Shown here piece by piece: positions 34,134-44,962 of a stretch of 64,000 nt of DNA (the first letter of the stretch is position 1; the number at the start of each line of letters is the position of its first letter). Under the pieces are notes generated by a model. It worked only from the letters and a program-made list of their open reading frames with translations, was not told the origin of the DNA and ran no database searches. A program made the translations under genes and the position numbers. This stretch comes from Entonaema liquescens (Eukaryota > Ascomycota > Sordariomycetes > Xylariales > Xylariaceae). Location: assembly GCA_902805475.1 (NCBI GenBank), contig CADCSX010000005.1, forward strand, positions 3,111,501 through 3,175,500. Direction: 5' to 3'.

Positions 34134-34760
34134 ATGGATCCCGATCCCGATCCCGATCTCGACTCCGGACTCTTCGGCATCCAGCTCTCCGACTCCGACG
34201 ACGGAACCAACGACTCTGAGCCCGCGGAGGGGACCCAACCGAAGAGGGGAGACGCAACAGGTACTCCAGCGGACCGGACGGCGCAGTCGGAGGGGGAATT
34301 CCAAGCCGTGAGAAAAGAATATCGAGTGAAAGTTGAAAACGGAGAAGTACGTTGGTGGTTATTTCTTCTACTTAGTTATGCTCACTCACGTGCACACTAT
34401 GTGTTCCCCGTATAAGTGCAAACGCAATAGTAAAAAGGAAGGAATCGTTATAAGTGGAAAGAATAGAAGAAAAAAAAAAAAGAAAATAAGTCTGATAAGC
34501 TAACGCAACCTCAGATATGGAAGACCATCAAGCTCCCCTTAGGGCCGGAACGTGTCCCTAAACCGGAAGCCCAGGCTTTACTACACGCAGTCGAGGAGCT
34601 ATATTTCTTTCGGCGGTACGCCGAGGGTGCACAATTTGCGCGAGCTATTCTCAACGGCAATGCGGATGAACACAGTGACGAAGGGCCAGCTAGGCTTGAC
34701 GAGGATACTAAGAGGTTATTACGGTATTACGAAGGAAAATGTAATGAGAAAAATGAATGA
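34134..34760 (+). CDS. Small acidic fungal protein of unknown function
   Basis: Two exons (34134-34346, 34515-34760) with a GTACGT...TCAG intron give 152 aa. The first exon is very acidic: a DPDPDPDLDSG start, then LSDSDDGTNDSEPAEG, ending EYRVKVENGE. The second is helical: IWKTIKLPLGPERVPKPEAQALLHAVEELYFFRRYAEGAQFARAIL, resembling a TPR-like helix pair, followed by an acidic linker and DTKRLLRYYEGKC. The frame is preserved across the splice. The clear pattern of hydrophobic spacing in exon 2 and conserved-looking Trp/Pro residues support a real gene. No symbol; possibly an assembly factor or small scaffold. Confidence 0.68.
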
Positions 34761-35296
34761 CTCAGAATGGGATAGAGTGCATGAGAGTTAATACCCCACT
34801 ACAGAAAATTTATCATCAAAATTCAAATCATCAAGTTCACAAGCCGACAGGACATTTAGAAGAGACACCCGCAATGGAAGTTCAATGGGAGAAGAGTGAT
34901 TATTATCTTTATCCCTTACCCTAAGCAGAGTAAATCTATATATGCACACCTAATCTATGTCTATTCATCTGTGCGCTACCGTTCGTTCGTTACAGCGAGG
35001 CAAAAATAGATGCCTGCTACCTATTGTGCCAGAACGTGGTTCTAGATATTCCCCTTTTCTATGCAACACAGTTTCGTTTGAATGGGTATGCCGGAACGCC
35101 GTGCTTTGTCTCAAAAAAACAATAAAATTCAAGTTTAATTCACCGCCCTTTTTCTTTTCTCTCAAGTACTCCGGAAATGCTTTTGTAGGTTGCTATGTTC
35201 GTTGTCTATTCCACTCGTCGTACGGTATATGGTGGACGTCGTGGTCGTGATTTGATGGAAGATCAGGAATGGAATGTAGATTGCCAATTCCTGGAC
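34761..35296. other. Convergent intergenic spacer
   Basis: Lies between the two tail-to-tail genes (34760 plus and 35297 minus). Nothing recognised. Confidence 0.5.
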
Positions 35297-35872
35297 CTAC
35301 GCCGCCATCTTGCCTTCGACTTGCATCCTCTCTTTTTCCCGCTCCTCGGCGAAGACGCGTCGGCTCATGGCCAGAACGCACTCGAAGCCCTCTTTACCCT
35401 TCGTCGCGTTTTCTCGGAATCGGGTGACTAGGCTATCTTCGATGCTGCTCTTAATCCTCTGCCAGCCGCCGCATAGGGCTGTTATGCGCGCATCCTGCTC
35501 GAATTGCGTCCTGTGAGCGTCTAATGGGCGGTAGACCACCGTCTCTTGAACGTTGACCATGTTTGCCCACGTGATGTTTTGCGACACCATAGTAACAGTC
35601 TTCGCAGCAGGGTCAACGTAGGAGGTTTCGAAGACTTGACTCGTCTCCATGCCGCCGATGATGGATTTGAGCCATTCCGGTGCTGATTGCTTGCAGGTGA
35701 TAAGACGCTCGGTTCGTAATATACCGGTTGCGGGGTCGACTTCACGAGCGAGGGTGTCGACAGCTATAACGTGGGTAGACTTGTCGTTCCAAGGGCAGTA
35801 TTTCCGCCAGTTGGCGGTGGATACTTCTTCCCAGGAGTAGTTGAAGGTGTGAGTGTTAGAGAAGACCTTCAT
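35297..35872 (-). CDS. UPS2: PRELI/MSF1-domain mitochondrial lipid-transfer protein (UPS2-like)
   Basis: Intronless, 191 aa. MKVFSNTHTFNYSWEEV-ANWRKYCPWNDKSTHVIAVDTLAREVD is close to yeast Ups2's start, followed by LRTERLITCKQSAPEWL, SQVFETSYVDPAAKTVTMVSQN and the helical end SSIEDSLVTRFRENATKGKEGFECVLA. Ups2 with its partner Mdm35 moves phosphatidylserine across the mitochondrial intermembrane space for conversion to phosphatidylethanolamine. Ups1, the phosphatidic acid carrier, begins differently (LLHKSTHIF-like), so I favour Ups2. No cleavable presequence is visible, as expected for this family. Confidence 0.85.
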   Translation of the reverse strand: MKVFSNTHTFNYSWEEVSTANWRKYCPWNDKSTHVIAVDTLAREVDPATGILRTERLITCKQSAPEWLKSIIGGMETSQVFETSYVDPAAKTVTMVSQNITWANMVNVQETVVYRPLDAHRTQFEQDARITALCGGWQRIKSSIEDSLVTRFRENATKGKEGFECVLAMSRRVFAEEREKERMQVEGKMAA

Positions 35873-37502
35873 CTCTAATGGACGATCCCAATAACCAGCC
35901 GAATTGGTACAAGAGAGGGGGGGGGTTGTAGTGCGAAAGGACCCTTCTTAAAAATAAAATAGACTTGACGCTACGAATATGGTTTTTTTTCTAAGTCCGA
36001 AATGATCAACCGTTGAGATTGAGCAGAACAAGATGCTTCTGCGTGGTTTTCGATGTCGGTCGGAGAGTGCGGACCGAGATGATAATAAAATCCGTAGGAA
36101 TCGCAGTTGTTTTAAAGAGCACCGAAAATAAAAATCTCGCGTGCTAATCAAATACTGTGACAAAAACAGATATAATCAATTGTTTTGTCAAAAATCGCTC
36201 GTGACACGATAAATGATAGTAATGTGGCAGAATTAGCCAACTTGTGATAATTTATTGGAATGAATGCTAAGGGTGTCGAGGGATTTTGTCTTGAGAGTTG
36301 TTTTTAATAAGATTTTTATTTTTTCTTTTTTTACTAAGTTGCGGACAAATGACGGGAAATGCAAAGGCTTTTTGAGAGAAAAATTCAATCAAGGCCCCGA
36401 CTGCCCGATCGGCATTGGCGACAAGGAATCCTTATCGCGGATTCCTTTTTTGCCTTCCCGGCAATGCTCGGTATTGTCCTTTTATGTCCCCTTACACAAT
36501 TCTTCTCGCTTGAGTGTTCGAATCGAGTTTAGCTTGACCAAGTAAGAAAATCACTCGGAGACGGCGTCAAAGCTTTTAACAAATCTCTTGATTTTAATTG
36601 GTTCGATAATTACTAAATGGATCCCGAGCTTGGACCAAGCATCCGAAAACCTGGAGCGGTGCGGAGTCAGCGAACCATCCAGACTTTGCTACGCTTCGTT
36701 CAATTTTTGCATATGATAGACACCATCTGCTGGGTCCATGAGCCTCTTTAGCCCCTCAGCCCCTCAGCCCCTGACATCAATCTACCCTCTATGATGATTT
36801 CTATGACTTCAACCCTAACCCAGACCCCTATTGATCGTCTACCTAATCGATCCGTGATATCACTAATCCACAACTAGCAAAGTTGGTGATGGCTTCAATA
36901 CTTATCGGGCAATTTACAGTCGATCAAACCTTCAAATCTTGGGCTTACGTAGTATTAGTTTTATCGATAACTAGATTAATTCTTCTTAAGGTATACACTG
37001 GTTAGTCATCTACTGACTGCTATACAAATGTAATGGAACAATATTCAAGTAAACACTAGTGTAATTTTGTATTAACAAATGATGCGGCGCACAGTGGTTA
37101 ATTTTAGATGTCAGATCCAACGTCATCATCAGCTCCACCCTCCACCGCCACTCACATTATCATCCCCCTGACGCCTCACCGAATCGAATTCTCAATTCCC
37201 CAATAAAGAAATAGGAAAATACTGTTTTAATAAGTGACATCGGTTCTAGATCAATGTCCGCTACATCTGTCCTGATCCTTAAGAGGTCTGTAATGTATCG
37301 ACGAGTTTACGAGGAATCACTTGGCTCTTCCAGAAGGCATACTCCTCTAACGAGGAACAATGGTTTAAAGTCAAAGATTTTTTTAGATTTTTTTGGTATA
37401 TATTGAGATCCGAAATAACGACTCTGGCCCATCAAGGAACGAGTCGTCGCCCTTATAGTGTAGGATATTGACCTATTGTTGCCATCCACCCCACAATCTT
37501 AT
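35873..37502. other. 1.6-kb intergenic region
   Basis: Presumed UPS2 promoter, then featureless text. A GCCCCTCA octamer is repeated three times at about 36750-36773. No gene supported. Confidence 0.45.
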
Positions 37503-39006
37503 CTAGTAGTCGTCACCACGACTAATAACCTCCTTTACGGTCGGTCGAAGCAAGATAGTCTGTAGTCACAAATTAGTCCTGTTAGCATTTACGTTGGGAA
37601 CGGGGAAACTCACGTGCTCAAATTGAGCTGTGTATGATCCTTTCTTGTCCAGGAGAGGAGGGTAGTCCTCCACAATACCAGATTGGACGAGATTGTTCAG
37701 CTATATAACATGTTAGCGTTATTCCTATGCACGACGATCGCCGGGTCACTTACCCCCAGCAAGTATTTCTCCTGGCCGAGTCTGTCTAGATATCTTCGTG
37801 CGAATGGAATAGTACCAAAGTTCTTCTTGATCACGTTAAGAAGAGACTTGGCCGAGGACAAACGTAGATCAACCTTAGGGGCATCGCTACGTAGAGCATA
37901 GTGAGAGACCTCTCCTTCGTCGTGGACATAGCCGTTTCCGGTGCTGCCGAAGGTCTCGATAGCGAAGACGTCACCTTCCTCCATCTTCGTGTTGTCTTGT
38001 GTTTTCACAATGGGAACACTCTTGGTCCCATGAATGCTATACGGCAAGATCGTATGGCCAGTGAGGTTACGAATTGACTTGATCGGGTATATTGTACCGT
38101 TAATCTCGCATTCGTAGCTTTCCATAGTCTCTTGGATATATCCACCAAGTTCGCCGAGGCGGACATCGATACCCGCTTCCTTGACACCTGTGTTGGTCGC
38201 ATCCTTTACGGCTGCCAACAGGTTGTCATACATCGGATCAAATGACATAGTAAAGGCACTGTCAACAATCCTCCCGTTGACATGAACGCCAATGTCCACT
38301 TTCATGACGTTGCTCTGCTGCAACACAGTCTTGTTCCCAGCATTCGGAGTGTAGTGGGCAGCGATGTGATCCAAGTTCAAGCCGGTCGGAAAACCCACAC
38401 CGGCGACCTTAGCGTCGCCCTCCGATAGGCCATCGTGTCCCACGAGACGCCTGATGCTATTCTCGATCCCTTCGGCAATTTCAGTCAGGGTCTGGCCAGG
38501 TTTGATGCTCTTCTGGGCCCACTGGCGAACTTGACGATGGGTTTCCGCAGCATGGCGATAGTCAACCAGGAAGTCAGTGTTCAGATTATCCAAGTGTCGC
38601 TTCTCTTCGCTTGTGGTACGATAGCGGTTCTCATCTTTATACTCGACTTCCTCACCCTTAGGATAAGTGTTGTTCGGGAACAACTGGGACATCAGGACGC
38701 TCGGGGGGTCGGTCTGGGCAGTAGGAGCCTTCTTCTTCTTCTTTGGCTTCTTCTTTTATTCTTCTTCTTCTTCGCGGCTCCGGGCGCGGGCTCTGCAGTT
38801 TGATCGTCGGCGTCATCCTCGGAATCTTCGCCGGAATGCTCTGCAGCATCGCCGTTCTTGGTGCCGTTAGCCCCTCCGGAGGCCTTCCCGTTGGTGGCCC
38901 CTTCGCTCACTGCTGTATGTCAGAGTATTAATTAGGCTATGAGTATATTAGTTTAACACTCACCGCTGAGCTTTTGGAGCTCGTCAGATGGTGCTTTAGC
39001 AGCCAT
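37503..39006 (-). CDS. Methionine aminopeptidase 2, one apparent frameshift in the lysine tract
   Basis: Removes initiator methionine co-translationally; MetAP2 is a two-metal hydrolase that associates with ribosomes. ATG 39006 starts MAAKAPSDELQKLSG, then an intron. Exon 2 is acidic, then has a Lys-rich run. The catalytic part has GVGFPTGLNLDHIAAHYTPN, KVDIGVHVNGRIVDSAFTMSF (metal Asp), GHTILPYSIHG, EEGDVFAIETFGSTG, then YLLG and, after two more introns, LNNLVQSGIVEDYPPLL, QFEH and TILLRPTVKEVISRGDDY, stop at 37505-37503. In the Lys tract the open frame breaks: one added A in AAAA (plus-strand TTTT 38754-38757) lets KKKK-P-KKKKKAPTAQTDPP continue into MSQLFPNNTYP. A homopolymer deletion is much more likely than a broken essential gene. 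Confidence 0.88.
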
Positions 39007-42000
39007 TTTGAGACGAGTTGAGGTAAGGCTTTTCGGTTGTCAAATTAAGAAACCTGGAAAGCTGAACAAAACTCAAATTCCGAACTTTTGAACCCCGCCA
39101 ACTTTTCTCTATTTTAAGCCCTGTGGATCGGAAATCGCGGGACACTTAAAGACACCGTTATATGCTTAGCCCCACCCATGCTCTCCCAAATTCCACTATC
39201 GGCTTAACCAATGTTCAAATCTACGTCAGAACCAGAACCAGAACCATCCAACCTTTCTAGTTATATAGTACTTCAAGAAAATTTGAGCATGTATATACCA
39301 TGAGTACTCATTTACTTGAATTGAAAATTCATTACCTATATTGTAGCGGTTTACTCGCAATAAACGTAATCGTTAAGATTGTTGAAATGAGTGGTTAAGG
39401 TACTACTTCGGGTACTAGTACATGATGTCTTAGCATAGAATGTATATATAAGAAGGACCTCCCTCCTACTTATACAGTGGATCGATTAAGTCAATATATA
39501 AGTACAACTCATATACCGTATCTTTCAGCAAAAATATACAAAAGTCCGAGCCAAAACACTATAGCTAAGATAATACCGTACGACTTCTTGCAATTCATAC
39601 ATAGCTTACCTAAGCTTAAAAAGGCGTAGGTGTTCGAGATTTTTAGCTTAAACATGGTAATAATGAAAAATAAAATAAAGTTCATAAAAGTTTCGGTGCA
39701 AACCAGTACTTGTTACCAAGTCCGGCTAATGAGCACTATGATCGGAAAAAATGTCCTTATGGATATAACATCTAAAAAAGATCCTCTGTAACCCAGTTGC
39801 TACATACATCATCATACTGAGCTTTAATCTTTTAGCCCATAAACCTTAAAAATATCATGGGATGTAGCATAACCATATTTAAATACGTTTTGAAGGTCAA
39901 TTAGATATCAAAGAACGCAGTAACTATAACTAGAATCAAAATACCGTACTTAACTATAATCAGCTGGCAAGTGGGAAAAGTTGACGGATTTTCCGGAAAT
40001 ACTAATTAAACCACACATACGATATATTTCACTACTCACTAATAATGAAGTACTTAATCATCAACATATTAATAAATTTCAAAAAGTTAATAACTTCATC
40101 ATTTAATTCTACTTTTACCATTATATTGCGAAGTTCCAGCTAGCTGCTCGCTACTAAAAACTCAATCTGTCTTAGAGAAATATATACTAACTACAATAAT
40201 GACTTATAAAACCACTCATAAGCTCAAGTATTACAAACTATAACTCCATTCATTATTTGTTTTATTGGCAATAATATTTATCCTTCACGAAAGGTAGTCA
40301 TTTTAAACCTATATATAATGAGCGAATGAGCGAATGAGTGAATGAGTGAGTGAGTGAGTGCCTAATGGTAGGTGGAGTACGACTTGTAGTGGAGGCGGTC
40401 TTACGTCGCGGGAACCGTTTAGGAATCACTAACTCGGTTCTATGTTATGTGACCAGGTACACCAAGCATAAGTACGAGCTAGATCCTTGTGGAGTCGCCA
40501 CGTGCTACGCATGACTACTTGCCCATCCCGCGATATGCGTACTCTAAACTAACAACACACCTGAAAGCATGATAATAATTGGCCGTAAAGAGCAACGGAA
40601 TTGTTGGTTCTCGGTTCGCCATTCAGCAAGACACCCGTTCTTCATAGAAGCACATTCTAGGAAATATATTTAATAGAACCTTGGAAACGTCTAAACTAAA
40701 TGATAAGTAGTTTCAAATAAGTGAGCTACTAATCACCACTGATTATAGACAATATAGAAAGCAAATAATATAAAGTTACAAAATTCATATATATACCTAC
40801 TTTATCATTCGAAGGACTTTTAACACTTCTCAAAAATAAATTGGTTCAACATTTTTTTTTATCATAGCACATAAAACGTTTGCTCGTAGGTATTAGCGTA
40901 ACCGATACGGTTGGTCTTTGAATGACCTTTACGAATGCTCTTTGGCGTTACAACTCCCACGCTTATTTCTTAAGTCTGACGCCTTCAACAACCTCAATAG
41001 GATGAATCATATCTTATGTTTCGAGAAGCCTTAATTTACCCACAGAAATTCATCAGGTTTATATACCCTCAACGGGTCACGCCCTAAATTGTGGCAGTGA
41101 TGAAACTACTAACTCTTTAATACCTATGTAAATAAAAGGAAGAGACGGATTAACAGCATCCACTTACAGGGCGAATACGGTGTATTGTTTAGTAATGAGA
41201 CAGGTATTTCCTTTTCTCCTCTTCTTCTGTGGGTAAATTTGAAGGGACATGACAGTTTCATTGCTCCATAGGCTGGAGTAATAAAGATATAGTTATACGT
41301 TTTACCTCCTTTAAACACTTCGGAGGCTTTTTTTTTTTTCATTTTTCTATGAATGATATCTAGTAGGTTGAAACAGGTACTATTGTTTTTAAATCATATC
41401 CTCCCTATCCTCCCAATCCGACTTCAAGAACCAATGTGCCATCGACGTGTCGATTGAAAAATGTTCAAGGCAGATTTGGGCATCGCATCCTATAGGCGAT
41501 GAGTATCTGACATTGTTGTGGCGTCAAAACCTTTGCAATATCGATTTATTGACCGGGGCATATCGGACTACGGCGCATTGCGTTTGATGGGGAATTTCCT
41601 GTCGCAATATTTTCGAAGTCAAGTCATTCTCCTACTAGGGCTAACTTCGTCTATGTATCCTTAACTATTAATAGCATTACTATAAACCGCACCATTAAAG
41701 GAATTAGGTGAATTGTAACGCTTACCATTGTATGGTAATGGAAACCAGAGCGATGGTATCCTAATATTTGGCCTCCAAACTTCATCCCTGAACGCTGTAC
41801 CGAAAGAGCTTTTAGTAGGCACCTAAGGTGCCAACCTGATATTTCTCTTTATAATTACACATTAAGTTCAGTGCCCAAAGGTATCGGAATAATCCTGCTC
41901 ACTGCTAGCTGTGGGTTGATACACTTTCCAGATCCTGCTACGGACTTTGGATGGCATCCATGCTTGGTTTCCAAAATATCATCCATTTGCTTGATATGTA

Positions 42001-42222
42001 TGCGGCTGCGCCTTGCATTGGGTATCCATTGATCTTAACACATACGTTTTGTTCCATCTTTAGGCATATGACCGTCAAGTGCATCTATATATGTTTAGAT
42101 AGGTATCTAACTAGCACACCTTCCACAAGATCTTATTTGCATCGTTCAAGTTCTTTAGAACAATTGAGTCTGGGGCGTGTTATAGTCAGTCGCCTGCAAT
42201 CTGAATTGCACCATAACAATTC
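39007..42222. other. 3.2-kb gene desert
   Basis: AT-rich, with many stop codons in all frames. A tetranucleotide microsatellite lies at 40318-40360. No gene, tRNA or rRNA was recognised. It marks the start of the accessory part of the window. Confidence 0.5.
40318..40360. repeat. GAGT/GAAT/GAGC tetranucleotide microsatellite
   Basis: About ten four-base units drifting from GAGC and GAAT to GAGT. Confidence 0.8.
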
Positions 42223-42935
42223 ATGATGGATACCAACCACCGACCCCGAGAGTGGTTCACGCAAGTCGAGAATTTCTTGCGGATGCTTAGCGCACGTGTA
42301 TCCAAAGTTGAAAGTACCAAAGTAAGCTATAAGAAGGGTCATTTTCTGTTAGAATTTACTAAATGAAATGCGAATAGAATTCTGAGCTATCTTGCTCTGC
42401 TTGCGGCAACGTTTTCACTACGAACGGTCACAGAAATCGGCATATCCGTGACTATGTGAAGAAATCACAGGACACACGCCTTTGGGCGGAGCATAAACAG
42501 GTGTATGACGAACTATACCCGGGTCAATATGCGGATCAGCCACGCGGTGCTGGTCACAATCACCAATCACACCTTGCGAACCACACAGCAGGTAATATTG
42601 GGCCTGCTGGCTTACCCTTTGGAGCGGAGGATGTTGTACTCCCACACTTCGGTTCTGAGCAGTATGGTTCAAACCCGCTCTCGTTCGATATATACCCCGA
42701 GGACGGACAAGTTGGCAATTATAGCCAGGACCTGTTCTTCGCTAATCAGACCTCTTTAACCCCTGATTTCCAGTCGCAAGACTTCAGTATCCCAGATTAC
42801 ACGAACCCTATAACTTCCGCAGACGGTCACGCTGGAGGTGCTATTAACTACACTCCTAGTGAAACCTACATCAATGAAACCAATGATCCAGGAAATTTCT
42901 TAGGGGCGTGGGCGGGGTTTGGAATAACTACTTAG
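42223..42935 (+). CDS. Small C2H2-like zinc-finger protein with one zinc ligand lost
   Basis: Exon 1 (42223-42321: MMDTNHRPREWFTQVENFLRML) and exon 2 (42378-42935) join in frame across a 56-base intron (GTAAGC...ATAG, with a TACTAAA branch-like site), giving 218 aa. Exon 2 begins SELSCSACGNVFTTNGHRNRHIRDY. Aligned to a classical C2H2 finger (C-x2-C-x12-H-x3-H), the second His is Tyr. A CAT to TAT change would produce this, but an alternative C-x2-C-x8-H-x3-H arrangement is possible. After it come RLWAEHKQVYDELYPGQ and an Asn/Gly/Asp-rich acidic tail, as in activation regions. It sits alone in a gene-poor region. It may be a young or truncated transcription-factor relative. Confidence 0.5.
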
Positions 42936-44962
42936 GTAGTGGGTAGAGTATTCTGCGGAAAGAAACCTACTAGTCCTAATGAATCGGTTGAATACATGTA
43001 GACGGAGAATGCATATCTATTTTATGGAGCTAGAGGAGCTCAATCTTCATTATTCTGAGCGTTATACTTAGCGGTGGGAAGGTATTATAAGATTTGCAGC
43101 GGGAAATTGTCATAACCTTTACTGTTTAGCAGGCAGTATTACTGCTCTCTTATATTTTGTAATAACGCACACATTCTTTGTGATATCCCTTTCCAGTTTC
43201 CAGTTATCCAATCCGAACAATTCATTTTTGCTTACCTCACCTATTTGCGAAAAGTGGAGGGTTATCGAATTTATTGCATTTTCTTTCATATTTCTGTCTT
43301 GAACAAAGGTAAACAGTATCAGTGGTGTCTCCGCAAACTCGACAGCCGCACCCTTATGGGGGATGCCGGTCATTAATCCAAGAATTTGGCAGGACTAAGG
43401 ATAGCGTACCAAACTTTAGGGGCAAATAAGAGATCATTCCGATCCTTGTCAGCTACCAGAAGAGGAAACGGAATAATGAAGCTTTATGAACTTTTATAAA
43501 TTCATGATAAGTACCTAAGGTACATTAGGATATGTGAGAAGCACGCTGATCTGGAAGTACCTTGGAAAAGTCCTTAATTGCTGCCCGATTTTCTGATAAA
43601 TGATCAGCATCCCATAAAAGTGTGGTAGTCGAGTTTACCGGGATAGCACTAATAAGCCTTGCTGTATTTACCTTGCCTAAGTGCTTTGCCTCTGACTACC
43701 TACATGTACCTGCCTGCCTACCTACGTCCTATAATGTATACGTACCTGAATCAATACGTATTATCAAGCGTATGTACCTTATGCGCCTACCTGCTTAAAG
43801 TGCTTAGGTAGATAGGTAGATAATTTTCGAGGGACAATACCTAGAAGTTGTCTTATCGTATATATTGATTTACAATCCAAGATATATGAAGCGCGCCAGC
43901 ACGTTACAATAATCGGTTGTAAGAAGACGAGAAGCAATGGACCCCTCCTAGGAAATAGCTACTAGGTATATAGCAGTTTTGCTGCCGTTTCAACCATTCA
44001 CTGTACATAGAACGTACGTCAAGGATTCTCTAACAGTAGGTACCTAGGTGGCCAAACATGCCGACTTGTTTTCACGGAAACTATTAACATATGAAATTTA
44101 TCTGCAGCTGTAGGACTATGTACCTACATCTGCTATCATCTCGGATACATGAGTTCATAGTCCTTTAACTGTGTCAAGGCTTTGATGTAAAAAGCTCTTA
44201 TGGTGGTGTGACGCGTCACATAGTACAGCATGTCGCAAATGCGGCCCATGGACACCTTTGGTGTCCATTGGTGTCCATGTAACATTGTTGTGAACCTCCA
44301 TCTCATTTTCAAGTTTTTCAACATAGTCAATAAATTTATTGCTACTATACTAAATGAGGAAATATGAAATGAACACTGTTTCATTGCTACTACATTCGTT
44401 TTAAATCAAAAGAGTCGAGATTCGAAACGCTTTGTGGTATAGATCCCATGCAAGAGCAAATCTTGCATTCATAGAACCAATGCATAGCAAGCCCCGCTAT
44501 AGGTTGATGCGCCCAATTACATATAATGTGTTTATATTTGAGGCCAGGTGCAATCCATCAGGAATTATATACGTACCAAGGTAGCTAGTGCGTGAATATA
44601 GGATTATTCCTTCTGAGATTCTAATCTATTCATATTATTCTATTGTGGTGTTACGAATGGGCTACCTATAGGCTACCCTACCTGATGCATGTAACTAGAA
44701 TCATATGATGGTTGCGTCGCATATGATCCAATACCGACTCCAAAGCCTCTCCATGTCAGCAGCGGACGATAGATAGCCTTACCAAATATACCTCGGCGGT
44801 TAGAACTTCGTAATAGCAAAATGCCTTGCTTATAAAAGTCAGCCCCTAGCCAAAGTTTTAATACGTTTTCCGGAAATTCGAGAATTATTTCGTTCTCCAC
44901 TTAGAAGACGATCCGCAGAGGCAGTAAAAACCACGGCTCACCAGATCGAAGAAATAACAACA
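42936..44962. other. 2-kb intergenic region with TACC-rich tracts and a small hairpin
   Basis: Short TACCTGCC/TACCTA repeats at about 43697-43830 and a hairpin at 44247-44279. Several open frames of 70-85 codons on the minus strand lack any motif. No gene called. Confidence 0.45.
44247..44279. repeat. Perfect 9-bp inverted repeat with a duplicated right arm
   Basis: ATGGACACC (44248-44256), a TTT loop, then GGTGTCCAT (44260-44268), then a second GGTGTCCATG (44270-44279). The left arm can pair with either right arm. Confidence 0.6.

Noticed and set aside
43119..43373. 84-codon minus-strand frame
   Set aside because: No recognisable content; not supported by splicing or neighbours.
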